Below are positions 26,169-36,919 of a stretch of 64,000 bases of DNA, one piece after another (position 1 is the first letter of the stretch; every line of letters starts with the position of its first letter). The DNA is from Choanephora cucurbitarum. Lineage: Eukaryota > Mucoromycota > Mucoromycetes > Mucorales > Choanephoraceae. The position numbers were made by a program, and so were the translations under genes. Where the stretch lies: contig JAIWNI010000030.1 of NCBI GenBank assembly GCA_025331435.1, positions 124,001-188,000 of the forward strand. Direction: 5' to 3'. The notes below the pieces were generated by a model. That model did not search any database and was not told the origin of the DNA. It saw only the letters and a list, made by a program, of their open reading frames with translations.

Positions 26169-27366
26169 ATGAAGGTTTCTATTGCTGCTCTCTCTGCACT
26201 CCTTTTGTCCTCAGCTGTTTCTTACACAACTGCTGATTCATACTCTGATGCTATCAAATCATGGTGTCAAGGTACTATCAGACACAAATAACTCATAAGC
26301 CCACCTACTTACCTTCTCTAACCACGTTAAATAGGTCTCGATGTCACTTCTCCTACTGCTTCCAATGTTGTAGTTGCAGGACAAAAGGCCAAGATTACTG
26401 TCAGTAAGTTATACAATTCTAGATTTCTATCAAATGTTACAACAATAAAATTGCATACTAAAAATAATTTAATTTTAGCTAGAAAGGCTGACCAACGTAC
26501 AAAGACCATCACCGGCCTTGATGTAATGTATCAAATCCTATTTAAGCTAAAAGAAGAGAGAAAAAAAGAAGGGGGAGACGAAAGGGGAAGGGGTGGAAGA
26601 GTAGTCCAAACAAAAGAGATAAAAATAGTTTTCTTTATATGTACACTAAAAATTAATTAACTGACAACTTTTTTCCCTACCTTAGTTGTACTCTGTCTCT
26701 AGCTCTGGTAAGGCCACCTATGTCAAGAACGTCTGGAAGGGTAACTATGCCCTCAAGACCTCTGCTAGTATTTCCAACACTGTTCCTGCCGACTCTAAGG
26801 CTGGTCTCTATTATTATCGGTAAATCTAAGTGTTTCCGTATAAATATTATTTCTAATTATATTTTTTTTTTTGAAACAGTGTCTGGGTCACCAACTTGGT
26901 GAACGGTCAACATGGCCCTGATTGTATTGAAACCTCTCACACCTTCAAGGTAACTACAGGATCTCACACCAACGCTGCTGGTGATATCGAGTACGCCGAA
27001 TCTCTTCATGACAACAGCATCTATTCTCCCGAACACTACGATGGTTGTTTCGGTCTCAGCGTCGATTACCCCAAGGAAGGCACTGTCTTCAAGTCCAACG
27101 ACCACGTTCACATCCAAACCAACCGCGATGACTCTTCTCAAACAGACACATTGACTAAGATTGAACTCTACAAGGGCGATGAACGTGTCAATGTTGCCTG
27201 GACAGGAAGCGAACCTATTCAAAAGTCCTTCAGCTTAAAGGACCACTTAGTCTTGAAGGACATTGACTCTAGTGCTGATTACCACTACAAGGTTCATGTT
27301 TCTTCCAAGAAATCAACTGACAAGACCTGTACTTTTGAATCTCAAAACTTCAAGATTGAAGCTTAA
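26169..27366 (+). CDS. Secreted Kre9/KNH-like Ig-fold protein
   Basis: Five exons. A clean signal peptide (MKVSIAALSALLLSSAVSYT) precedes a domain starting LDVTSPTASNVVVAGQKAKI and continuing through DLYSVSSSGKATYVKNVWKG to GLYYYRVWVTNLV, the pattern of the Ser/Thr-rich Kre9/KNH N-terminal Ig-like fold. A second beta-rich domain follows (about YDGCFGLSVDYPKEGTVFKS to CTFESQNFKIEA). Four introns lie at about 26272-26335, 26404-26478, 26530-26686 and 26821-26879. The coding exons are notably richer in C-ending codons than neighbours, suggesting strong expression. A cell-wall or secreted role is likely. There is no GPI signal at the end. Confidence 0.78.
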
Positions 27367-27389
27367 ATTATTAATAAAAGCGTTTTTCT

Positions 27390-28583
27390 TTATGTTTGAT
27401 AATAACGTTGTTGTTGAATGATCCGTTGTCGATCTTTTTTGCTCATATTATCATTGTTATTATGCATAGGCTGAGCATGACCTAATCCCGACCGAGTGTT
27501 ATTGGCAGTAGGCGCTATGGGTTCTAGAACACCATCCTGATGTCTGCCTAATCCTTGGCCTTCTTGCCACCCTAACTTTTGAAGCATGTGAGCACCAATA
27601 CCCTTTACGACGGTAGGACTAGCTGATACAACAACAGAAGATGGATCAGGAAGAGAGGGTGAGGGGGTATCATTTTCCTTAATAAATTTCTCAGGTTGAG
27701 TTGTCATTCTTCGGATTTGCGCACGATTGATGTAAGATGAGCCAGACGAATTATGATCCATGTATTCCTTTTTGGTGTTCTTGATCCATGTACGTCTACT
27801 CTCTTCTAGTTCTTCGGGAGTAGCACTGGTAGCATAAGTAGATGATGTAGGCTTCTTTTTGCCTGAGTTGGTGTCAACTAAACTATTTGAGATACATTCT
27901 TGACAAGGCCAGCCTGTCTGACTGTGATAGTGAACCTCTAGTTCGGTGGATCCAATACGAATTCTATCCAGATGATCCAGTGGCATCGGTAAGCTGCTTT
28001 GTTTGGGCTCAGACAGTCGCTTGTCATTTAGGAATGTGCCATGTTGAGAACCATTGTCAATTAGACAAAACTGCTTAAGTTTTGGGTCCCAAAAGATCAT
28101 GGCATGATACTTGCTCACAATCATTTCTGGTAAACGTAATCGGCAATCCCATGAACGATCTCTTCCTACACTAAGGCCGTTTGCATCAGCTAAGACCACT
28201 TGACCTGGTTGATAAAAGGGTGAGGATTTGACGACTAAACGTATTGATTGATTTGAAAGAGGTTGACCGGCGTCTCTTCCATGATCAATAGGCACATAAG
28301 TCTGTGTAGATTCGTCAAACACAGAATACTCTTCAGTCAGCGTATCATACCATGCTTGTAAAGTTGAGTCAAATAGATAGCGATCAGTATAAAAACTGTC
28401 GTAGTCTCCACAGATCCACTGGTTCTCAAGCTGATACATGACAAGACGCCTTGAATGAATTACGTAGATGCCTTTCTCTTCATCAAAAGTCCAATCGTTT
28501 TCATCCTGCTTTGAATCTGATGTTGTTTTGAGGTAATCGTCGAGTTGGTTTGTCAGCTCATCATCGGTTGCCTTTGCAATCAT
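27390..28583 (-). CDS. FHA and G-patch domain protein (AGGF1-like)
   Basis: A single exon of 397 residues. An N-terminal region with repeated aromatic OCRE-like pattern (FDEEKGIYVIHSRRLVMYQ; YDSFYTDRYLFDSTLQAWYD) is followed by an FHA domain at about 125-225 (GLSVGRDRSWDCRLRLPEM, VSKYHAMIFWD, DNGSQHGTFLNDKRL). The C-terminal G-patch reads VVKGIGAHMLQKLGWQEGQG and LGRHQDGVLEPI. This domain order matches metazoan AGGF1 and related spliceosome-associated proteins. Phosphothreonine binding by FHA and helicase activation by the G-patch are the expected roles. The 3' end lies only 23 bp from that of the secreted-protein gene on the other strand. Confidence 0.88.
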   Translation of the reverse strand: MIAKATDDELTNQLDDYLKTTSDSKQDENDWTFDEEKGIYVIHSRRLVMYQLENQWICGDYDSFYTDRYLFDSTLQAWYDTLTEEYSVFDESTQTYVPIDHGRDAGQPLSNQSIRLVVKSSPFYQPGQVVLADANGLSVGRDRSWDCRLRLPEMIVSKYHAMIFWDPKLKQFCLIDNGSQHGTFLNDKRLSEPKQSSLPMPLDHLDRIRIGSTELEVHYHSQTGWPCQECISNSLVDTNSGKKKPTSSTYATSATPEELEESRRTWIKNTKKEYMDHNSSGSSYINRAQIRRMTTQPEKFIKENDTPSPSLPDPSSVVVSASPTVVKGIGAHMLQKLGWQEGQGLGRHQDGVLEPIAPTANNTRSGLGHAQPMHNNNDNMSKKDRQRIIQQQRYYQT

Positions 28584-28717
28584 TTGTTTATTTATTTTTC
28601 ATTACGATGACAACAAAAAAAAAAGAATCTCTTAGTGTCAAATTTGAAACAAAAAATAAAAGGTCCAACAAGCTTTATGCATGCAGTGTATAGAATGAAG
28701 ACTTGGTTTACTTATTC

Positions 28718-29007
28718 GTTGAATTGCAACAAGCTGCTTCATTCACTTTGGCTTTTCGCCGCATGTCTTTGTTGAGCTTTTCTTTTTCTAATGTCTTTAC
28801 CATCATAGTAGATGTAAGAGAAGGAAGATCAATTACTCCTTGCAGAATAAAAAAATGAGAAAAGAAAAGAGCTAGAAATTATTGTCGTACAGTTAAGTCA
28901 TGGAAGTAGTATGTTTCCTCGCCGTCATGAGGTAGAAAGTTATTACCTACATTTCTTTGACTCCAACATGAGAAAATAGATTTTACATCAGGCAATTTGC
29001 CACTCAT
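28718..29007 (-). CDS. Possible small two-exon protein
   Basis: A reading by splice sites gives MSGKLPDVKSIFSCWSQRNV joined at a GTAATA donor to GVIDLPSLTSTMMVKTLEKE and ending KVNEAACCNSTNK. The intron would be about 115 bp with a poly-pyrimidine tract before CAAG. The product (about 63 residues) is basic and helical near the end, with no known domain. It lies just upstream of, and divergent from, another poorly resolved locus. The join is phase-consistent, but there is no independent support and the 5' end could lie further upstream. Confidence 0.35.
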
Positions 29008-29265
29008 GTTCTCTCTCGAAAGACATCATTTAGTGAAAAGAATTAAAGGTCATAGCGTATATTCTCCGTCTTGAGGCTCCATTTTTTACTTTTGGTTGAC
29101 GGAGACGAAGATGAAGCATCACAATTTAACAGCTTGATATCTTGAGTAATGTTTTAGCTGTGTTCTTTTTTGTTTCTCGGATTGATAATATAGAGTCTCA
29201 TCAGATTCGTCAACTACTGATAAATAATTACTAAGTACTCCCAAGACATCCAAAATCAACCCTAG

Positions 29266-29983
29266 AGATTTGCGTTCTCAAAGTGGTGGTTATGCTTTTC
29301 AACACAATCTGCAACATGCGAAGGCAGTCCACTCCCGACATCCTTTAAAAACGGCTACAATAAGCTTATTGCAAATGGCATAGGTGTACCATTTAAGGTA
29401 AAGCACAGAGTTATTCTTTCACCAAAAGATCAAGATACTAATCCTTTCAAGTTTATGTCTCCAACAGTGTCAATTACCGTATTCTTGATGTACATTTGAG
29501 TGTCTCATATCGAAGCGAGTTTGATTTTTGGGACACTAATTCTGCTTATTATATACGTTGCGACTCGCAGTTACTTTACCCTAACAGTATGTGTCCTTCT
29601 TCTTTTATGAGTCATGAAATAGCTAAAGAAAAAAAAGACAAACTCAAGCCATTCTTTTAAAGGACATGCTGTACCGAGTCTTTCTAATGGCTTTTTGATG
29701 TATCGGCTCTAGAACAAATTACTCCCAGTCAATCCTTTGATTTTATACTCTGGACAATAACTAATTTGCAAATTTTATTGGTTTGTATTCTCTCATTGAT
29801 CTGTCATGCACAAATTGAACCGATTAACTAGCTCTTGATGATGTATTGTTTAAAGAGACTTTCTCAAAATCAACTAAATCTTTGCAAAGTTTGCACGAAA
29901 CTGTCAATATGCCAAAACTACTTATAAATACTGACGCTACATTTTATTCGACAGACAGGTCTTTGTCATTACCGGCGTCATGA
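29266..29983 (+). pseudogene. Unresolved multi-exon or decayed gene, beta-rich product
   Basis: No long frame exists, yet a chain of protein-like pieces can be linked. The first reads FAFSKWWLCFSTQSATCEGS then PLPTSFKNGYNKLIANG. It either runs on as IGVPFKVKHRVILSPKDQDT or splices to VYVSNSVNYRILDVHLSVSY, RSEFDFWDTNSAYYIRCDS. After a GTATGT intron, QITPSQSFDFILWTITNLQ follows, then LALDDVLFKETFSKSTKSLQ and a stop at 29981-29983. A TACTAAT branch-point-like motif precedes the CAAG at about 29448. The join at 29390-29450 is ambiguous: an intron with a weak GTGTAC donor, or a frameshift. The alternating strand pattern suggests a beta-sandwich fold of the kind found in trafficking complexes, but no family is assigned and no start is visible. 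Confidence 0.35.
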
Positions 29984-30237
29984 CACCGACTAAAATGCAA
30001 AGAGGAAGTCACCTATGCCCCATCATTGACTAACTTCCTTGACCTCCTCATTCACTGAAGGTGTAAGCGACAGTGCATATTAGGCTTTTCCTGGAAGCAC
30101 CATAACCATATGTAGCTCAACTTGCTCTGTCATCTATTCAACCTGTGTGCTAAATATAAATCAAAAAAAGCGCATATAAGCTTTTTTTTTATTTTAATAA
30201 CCGACTTTTTCACTCTTTTTTTTTCTTCCTTCTAAAA

Positions 30238-30705
30238 ATGACACAACAACAAAAAGAAGTGCGAGTAGGTGTGGGTTGTTTTGTCACTTACACTAGTAAA
30301 GACGATAAGAAAACTCGTATTTTGTTGGGTCAACGTGCAGGATCACATGGCGCAGGTACCTGGCAGCTTCCCGGGGGTCATTTGGAAATGTTTGAGGACT
30401 TTGAGACGTGTGCACAACGAGAGGTTTTAGAGGAAACCAATTTGGAATTAAACAAGTCTGAAATCAAGATGTTGACAGCTACCAACAATATTATGCTACC
30501 TGAAAAGAAACATTATGTCACCATCTTTATGTGGTCTCATCTACCTGAATCTGCCATCGGTCGAGTGAAAGTAATGGAGCCTCATAAGCTCAACGGTGAG
30601 TGGGAGTGGGTGACCATTGAAGAACTCCGGGATAGAACTCCCCTTTTTGGCCCCTTGCAGAAGTTTATAGACGAGCAAGATACAAGCTTCTTAGAACGCG
30701 TGTAA
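30238..30705 (+). CDS. Nudix hydrolase, NUDT15-like
   Basis: A single exon of 155 residues. The Nudix box G-x5-E-x7-REVLEE is present as GGHLEMFEDFETCAQREVLE followed by ETNL. Preceding it are GVGCFVTYT and GQRAGSHGAGTWQLPGG, the substrate-pocket strand typical of NUDT15/MTH2 proteins; WEWVTIEEL closes the fold. Known family role: hydrolysis of oxidised or modified nucleoside triphosphates to monophosphates, cleaning the nucleotide pool. Length fits the family (about 150-165). The start follows a poly-T/C leader. Confidence 0.92.
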   Translation: MTQQQKEVRVGVGCFVTYTSKDDKKTRILLGQRAGSHGAGTWQLPGGHLEMFEDFETCAQREVLEETNLELNKSEIKMLTATNNIMLPEKKHYVTIFMWSHLPESAIGRVKVMEPHKLNGEWEWVTIEELRDRTPLFGPLQKFIDEQDTSFLERV

Positions 30706-31136
30706 CTCTATTCGTTTTCTATTCTTATGCAACATAAATTCAATAGACTTTTCAAAAAAAGGACTCTTTCCTTCTTATTGCATACATATATCTTTTGGAG
30801 CTTGAGCGTTAGCTGTATGAGCTTCGACATAGTGACTATCCATGCTCACAGAAGAGTATCAATGCATGTCACTATTGTTAAGCCTAAGATGCGCCATTAT
30901 AAAGTTACCGAAACCGAAAAATATTGAGTTTAAAATATTAGCCGACTCTCCAGACCGCAAACTATCGCCGTGCACATACACTATCTTATTTTTAGTGCCC
31001 TTTTTTTTTCACTTTTCTTAAATCTTCTCTTTACTTTTCTTTCTTTTCTTTTCTTTATATATCTCCTCCTTTTTCTTGTGAGTGTGTGTGTTTGTTTGCA
31101 TACACGGATACCTGTATTTCTAGACATATACACAAT
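30706..31136. other. Intergenic
   Basis: 3' flank of the Nudix gene and promoter of the SR-protein gene. A dense CT-rich leader with a GTGTGTGTG run lies at 31020-31100. No coding signal is seen. Confidence 0.55.
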
Positions 31137-32205
31137 ATGAGAACGACTTTGTTTGTAGCAGGCTTTGGAGGAAGAACGCGTGCTAGAGATCTCGCTTATG
31201 AATTTGAACGGTAAAATAAAAAACAGCTGGGAAAAAAGATTAGATACAAGGGTTCTCGGGATGACTTATTCTTTTAATTACTTAGCTATGGTCGACTTGT
31301 TCGTTGCGATATCCCAGCACCTAAATCTTATACTGCCAAAGTGTAAATCCTTGTTTTCTGCTTGTGCTACACATTTATCATGATGACGAATATTTATTTT
31401 CTTTCAACTATAGATATGCCTTTGTCGAGTTTGAGGATCCACATGATGCTGAGGATGCGTTCAATGAAATGCATGGAAGACGTATTGATGGATATACGAT
31501 TAGTGTACAGGTAATAACTATTATTGTTGTTGTCATTATCATTCAGCCATGGCTTATCAGTCTATGTACATGTATGCAAAGTGGGCTCGCAATGCTCCGA
31601 GCGCCACTTGGCGATTAGGTGGGCCATCACAACCAGCTCCTCCCCCTCCTCCTCCATTGCATCACCATCACCATCACCATCGCCTCCCTCCCCCTCCTCC
31701 TTCATCTTCCTCGCTTCATCACTATCCATCTGGCGAAAATAACAATCGTAGTAGCAGTAGTAGCAGGCGATTATCATCCTATAGAGCATATAGCCCTCCT
31801 CCTTCATATCGCCATCGTAGTACAAGTAGATCCAGAAAAAGACCTTCTATGTCACCGCCTCGGGGCAGGTCTCCTCCGCCTTTACCTCGACCTCATCCAT
31901 ACTATGAGCCTTATTCACGTTCTCGTTCAAGGTCTCGCTCGCCTCTTTCTCGCCATCCCCCGCAAGCAACGCATTCTCATCATTACCGTCATCTGCCTCA
32001 TATGCCCAATACTTCTTCTGATACACCCATTCCCACTTCTCCTACAACCACGGCTAATTCAAGTGATATCCATTATAAACAACATCGTCATCCACATCAT
32101 CGTCACCACCGTCATTCCTCTTCTGACTCTTCTTCTTCTCTAAATGATAAAAGACGATATTCCCCAGAGCCTACTTCTGTGACACCACATACAGCACCTC
32201 GCTAA
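31137..32205 (+). CDS. SR-type splicing factor (RRM plus RS region)
   Basis: Four exons. The RRM is split over three: RNP2 LFVAGFG in exon 1, YGRLVRCDIPAPKSYTAKV in exon 2, and RNP1 YAFVEFED with EMHGRRIDGYTISVQ in exon 3. Exon 4 begins WARNAPSATWRLGG, the post-RRM hinge seen in SRSF proteins. The tail then carries poly-Pro, a run of seven His, and Ser/Arg dipeptides (YSRSRSRSRSPLSRH). Expected role: pre-mRNA splicing in the nucleus, regulated by phosphorylation of the RS tail. The histidine and proline runs are unusual for SRSF1/3 homologues and may be lineage-specific expansion. Confidence 0.87.
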
Positions 32206-32278
32206 CCTCTTTTCTTTCTATCGAAAATAACGAAATAAAACAAAGTGAAATAAAAAGAAGAATTGTGTATTTAATCTT

Positions 32279-34384
32279 TTATTCTTTTTGAACGGCTCGC
32301 AGGACACGTTGAACAAAAGGCCGCGTACGAGCAATTTCACCTACTGGTGTCTTTAATAACACTTGAACAAGGCGCATTAGTCCTTGCAATGCCTGTGCCT
32401 TGATAGGCGTATCCTGATCGACATGATACAGTAAGATTTCACACGCCTGTTTAAGTTCGTGAACACACGGTCTAAAATAGCAGTCCATGGACACCATCCA
32501 GAGATCAAATAGCTCTACCAGTGCAAAGGCAGCTGTTGTGCATCGCTGAACGGACATAGGTGTTGGCAGATAACTTTGATGGATCAGGATCCAATGACCA
32601 TGATGCCGAATCCATTGTTTAAATACACAGCGCCGATACCATAAATCTGCCTGCTGTTCAACTCCTAATGCTAGACTCGGTAAATGTTCTTGAAAGTCTA
32701 TTAAGCGTTTTTCAATCCGTTCAATGGCCTCATAAGACGTCTGTGCCTCTTCAGGATGCGTAAAGATAGTACGTCGAATATCGCGTGTGATCTGACAAGT
32801 ATGAAACTCAAGGAACTGAAACACGGCCTGTTGATGATATTGTTGTTGTTCTGGCATCATGGGCTCGACGGAATGGTTTCTGAAGAAAGTGGTAGTACTG
32901 ACATGATCATCCAGATGAATCTCATAAGGCTTATTGTGATAATGAGAGGAAGCCGTATCAAGAAAATACATGAACCAGAGTAAAGAACGAGCGTACTGTT
33001 TCACTAATTTGACAGATGGTCGATAGGCAACAGGAAACATCAGGCTCTCTTGTTCTGCCACACAATCGAGTGCATCCTCCCGGTAGAGCTGAAGTGAGAG
33101 GGCCATACGAACAGCCATCCCAGAATAAATATAGATCACAGAAGTACTACCATTCTCAATATGATACAGGACTAGGTTACAGATAGCATGACATGTGATC
33201 AGACTCGGTTGGTCGAAATAGATGGAGGAAAGCAGTCGCTTTGCCCATTTGTAGTACTGAATAGAGAGTTGAACACAACTGGCTTCGTCCATACTGGGGT
33301 ATTCCCGAAATATCTCAGGATGCCAATAAAAGGCATGAAGGAGCATATGGCATAAGATAGAAGCGTACAGTAGTTCAAATGAAGGTGTCCAAGCTGATTG
33401 ATCTTGTAACACACCTTGAAATAGAGCATCAAATGGCTGCACTGCACCATACAACAGACAGTCTTTGTAAAGATCTAATAACTGAAGTACTAGGCCTGCT
33501 GGGAGTGTAGGAGGCAACCATACATTCGCTTGTGTCTTTTTCTTTTTTCTATGTTCATTATTATCGTCATTGTTGTCTTCGTCTTCGTCGCTGTCTTCAT
33601 CATCATCGTCATCTTCATCGATAATAGGATTCTTGATGTACAGTGTAGGATCTTCGCTATCCGAATCTTCCCCATCATGAAGGTTAGGCCTCAAACTAGT
33701 AAAATGACTCAGTCGGACATTTGGAAAGATGGAATGATTTCGAGTCAACCATATAGGTTTCTTTTCTTCCTCTTCTTCGTTGCCTTGTAGCGATGATGAC
33801 TGGGGTGGTAGAGGTGGTTGAGAAGGGTATAAGGTAATTGCCGATGTGTTCTCTTTGGCAAATTGAATGAGGGTGGCATAAATATCAGTCACATGGAACA
33901 TATGGGTATCAATGGAAAGACCAGCTGTTCCTAATTGATGGATTTTCCAATCTTTTAATGAGTTTGTCTGTATACTCTGTTCTTGTGGCTGTGGCTGTGG
34001 TTGTGGTACAGTTGGAAGTGCTCGATTGGTGTGAACAAGTTGTTCAATCTGGCTAAACTCGTCCATGAGCGAATGGATCTGGTTCTCTAAACCTGCAAAG
34101 CGATCTCGTAAGGCTGTACTTTCCAAGTCGCCCGGGACTTCGAGGTAGACACATTCGACACCTGCTGCTGAACATTGTTCGCAAGTAGGCCTAGAACGAG
34201 AACATTTGGACCGATGTTTTCGACACCTAAATAGAGAAAGTTAAATTTATGTCCCTGTTATTTTCTCAACGCTTTACCTCTGGCAAGATAATGCCATACG
34301 TGCTCTTCTCTTTATGGGTCTTTGTTGACTGTTTTCATTGTTGTCACTTCCACTATTATTAGCAACTAATTCATTTTGAATCAT
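32279..34384 (-). CDS. Zn(2)-Cys(6) transcription factor with fungal-specific middle domain
   Basis: Two exons, about 665 residues. The zinc cluster is split by an intron (34277-34227): ALSCQR then CRKHRSKCSRSRPTCEQCSA followed by AGVECVYLE, a complete C6 set. A coiled segment (LRDRFAGLENQIHSLMDEF) follows, then an acidic low-complexity stretch (EDDDDDEDSDEDEDN) and the fungal-specific transcription-factor middle domain. That domain includes LLHAFYWHPEIFREYPSMDE, LITCHAICNLVLYHIENGS and RSLLWFMYFLDTASSHYHNK, similar to regulators such as XlnR/Gal4-type factors. Nuclear DNA-binding role; targets unknown. The start at 34384 (MIQNELVANN) is preferred over upstream frames that are Phe-rich leader. 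Confidence 0.88.
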
Positions 34385-34524
34385 TGTTAAAAAAAAAGAG
34401 AGAGAGTAAAAGAAAAAGAGAATAAAGCTGCGTTTGAATAAAAAAATGACTATAAAAAGAGACCCTTTTTGTGTGTGCGTGTGTTTTTTTTCTATTGTTG
34501 TTCCTGGCAACTTCAAACTTTATT

Positions 34525-36179
34525 ATGCCGAAAAACATAGCTCATTATACGAATCTACAAGAAACGAAAAAAATCCAAGTTATGAGTAACGAGGATGTAG
34601 AAAACTATATTAACGTACTGTTCAACAAATCAACAAAGGGCGAGCGAGCCACAGCATGTGCTATAGATTGGCTTGATTTCCTTCAAGACTATAACGTACA
34701 ACGAGGATATTATGTTTTAACTGAAGATGAACTACAAGAGATGGAAGCTTATTGTGCTGCTAACCCAGATCTTGAGATGACACCAAGCGAGTTCATTCGC
34801 CTTATTTATACCGTACGTGATGTACCTGATGACTCGATTAACAGTTATTATCCAGTTCAAGATAATACAACTGGTTATCTTCAAGATAGAGAGAGTACAA
34901 ATCATCCTGGTCCTCAAGTAATTCTTTGTTTCACAACTATGAAGCACATATACTGATTATCTTAATAGATACAAACTTCACCTCGATTGGTGTCGACTAA
35001 CCTGAAATCAAAAGGTAAGATCTTTTAATGTTCTATATCTCAAAACTAACTAGTTGTCAGCAGCTATGCCTAAGGAAAGCCAAGTAAGTACTGATAAATT
35101 TCCAATCGAGAATGTGATCACGAATTTAATTATTCTATAAAAGTTATTAAGACAATTACGCCAAGAAAATGAACAACTGCTTCGTAAATATGAAAAACAA
35201 CTCGATAATCTCAACAGCGTGTCTGAACGTATTAGTCTACTTGAATCTCGATTGGAGGCTGCCAAATTAGAATCAAGCCAACAGAAAGCAGTGATTGATA
35301 GTTACAAGAACAAAGAAAGAGAAAGACAGGAGACAATTGCTCATATGAGACTATTGCTGAATGATTACGAAACAAATCATGATCAAGATCAAATTAAACT
35401 CAACCAAAAAGACGACGAATTGCAAGAATTACAGCAGCAACTTCATGAAATTCAAACATCGCATCAGTCCACATTATCTAGTCTGGAAGTAGCTGAACGA
35501 GATCTTTATCAGATTAAGGAACACATGCGACAACAAGAAAAGCAGAAATTAGAACAAGCAGATCAAAGTAGACAGTATGATAGTGAAATACAGCATCTAC
35601 AGCAAGAAAACAGTCGGTTGTTGGGTGTGATTGACAAACAAAAATTCGATTTGGATGAAGCACGAGCATCACGCTATGGGATGGATAAGAGGGATAATAC
35701 GACACAGGAGCAGCTTCAGTTGGATTATGAAGAGAGACTAAGCCGGACAATAGATCAGCACCAACAGATAATAGAGACATTGGAGAATGAACTTAATGAA
35801 GGTAGTTTATTTTCATTTTTATTGATTGTACTTGCTTATGAACATCTTCTTTGTTACAGCACAAAAACAAAACCAATTGGATCAACAGATTCAGCATGAA
35901 TTGCGTCAGAAGATAGCTACATTATCCACCCAATTTGATCGTCAACATGAATTGATTCAAGTCATCCAAAAGAAGCTCTCTTTGTCTGCTATACCAAGTC
36001 CTACTCATCAGTTTTTCTATCTCTTGTCTATCTTACCTTGGGTGTTTTTCTTATACCATTTGCTCATTTACCTGATAGAAACCATTTACGGTCTTAGCAG
36101 AAGAGATGGTATCCATACTTCTTTTAGCATAGCATCATTTCTATTGGGACGATTGGATGAGTTATTGCGTGGATTGTAA
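34525..36179 (+). CDS. Coiled-coil, C-terminally anchored membrane protein (KASH-like architecture)
   Basis: Five exons, about 477 residues. The N-terminal part (1-130) is helical and acidic and resembles a degenerate EF-hand pair (NEDVENYINVLFNKSTKGE, LTEDELQEMEAYCAANPDLE, MTPSEFIRLIY). Two very small exons (34969-35014, 35061-35083) restore frame into a long coiled coil of about 250 residues (LRQLRQENEQLLRKYEKQL, ISLLESRLEAAKLESSQQ). Near the C-terminus lies a hydrophobic stretch (FFYLLSILPWVFFLYHLLIY) then about 45 residues ending LLGRLDELLRGL. This order (EF-like head, coil, single tail anchor, short lumenal end) is that of KASH/LINC proteins such as KASH5. The homology is not proven and the end lacks the PPPX motif. 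A Golgi or ER tether is the main alternative. Confidence 0.7.
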
Positions 36180-36547
36180 AAGAACAAAAAAAAGCTCCCT
36201 TAAAGTCTGCTAACAATTATACCCTTCTTATTCAAATAAATATGCTACCAATATAAATATAAGAACTCATTCCATTGCAAATCTTTCGCTTTTTCTTTGA
36301 CAAACTCATTTAGAACTAATAAGGAGCGTGCTTTTAAGTCGTGAGGGAAAACATAAAGAGAATACATAAAGAAAATACAATATATAAGAAAGATAAAGTC
36401 TGTAAGCAGAGCAAAGCATACCGTTAGTACTTGAATAAAAAAAAATCAAGCTGCGGAGAAAGAAACAAGTCACGTGCAAGCCTTCTGATTGGCTCAAATT
36501 TTAAAAAAATGGCGACTTATTGTTGCTGTATTTAAAATTTTCAAAAA
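36180..36547. other. Intergenic before the tRNA gene
   Basis: AT-rich. The frame at 36306-36497 (-) has no motif. The last 60 bp are A/T runs upstream of the tRNA. Confidence 0.55.
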
Positions 36548-36618
36548 GCGTTCTTAGTTTAATGGTAGAATTTCACCCTTCCAAGGTGAAGGCCGGGGTT
36601 CGATTCCCCGAGGACGCA
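36548..36618 (+). tRNA. tRNA-Gly (anticodon TCC)
   Basis: A full cloverleaf can be drawn. The acceptor stem GCGTTCT pairs with AGGACGC (one G-U). The D-arm region contains AATGGTAG. The anticodon stem TCACC/GGTGA encloses loop CTTCCAA with anticodon TCC. The T-stem CGGGG/CCCCG encloses TTCGATT. The discriminator base is A. There is no intron. A short T-run after the gene (36620-36624, and 36629-36637) fits a Pol III terminator. It reads GGA glycine codons. Confidence 0.95.
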
Positions 36619-36919
36619 GTTTTTGTTGATTTTTAAAAAAAGTGAGACGTTTCTAAGACGCATAAATTTTTTATGCTATTGTTACTGAGCAAAGGATACT
36701 TTTGGCAGAAAGGAATTAAAAGGTTAGGGAAAATCCCGTGCGTAACAAAGCTCTTTCCTTGTCTTGTAGCAGAAGAAGGGAAGAGAAAGAATGGTTTTAC
36801 AAAAACAGAAAGCTACAGACACACTATGCCATATTCATTTAATGTTTACGAAGCATTGCTTGTAGGCTTGATATAAACATTAAGAAAAAATCTAATTTAT
36901 CTATCTGCTAGGTTCTGCT
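36619..36919. other. Intergenic after the tRNA
   Basis: T-rich Pol III termination stretch, then a frame at 36673-36876 with no recognisable content. It borders the 3' end of the amino-acid permease on the minus strand. Confidence 0.5.

Noticed and set aside
31562..32143. Alternative frames across the SR-protein last exon
   Set aside because: The CAT/CCT/TCA-rich repeats of the real frame (His, Pro, Ser) open other frames by composition only.
33490..33790. Frames inside the acidic Asp-rich part of the Zn2Cys6 gene
   Set aside because: They are shadows of a GAT/GAC-rich coding region in another frame.
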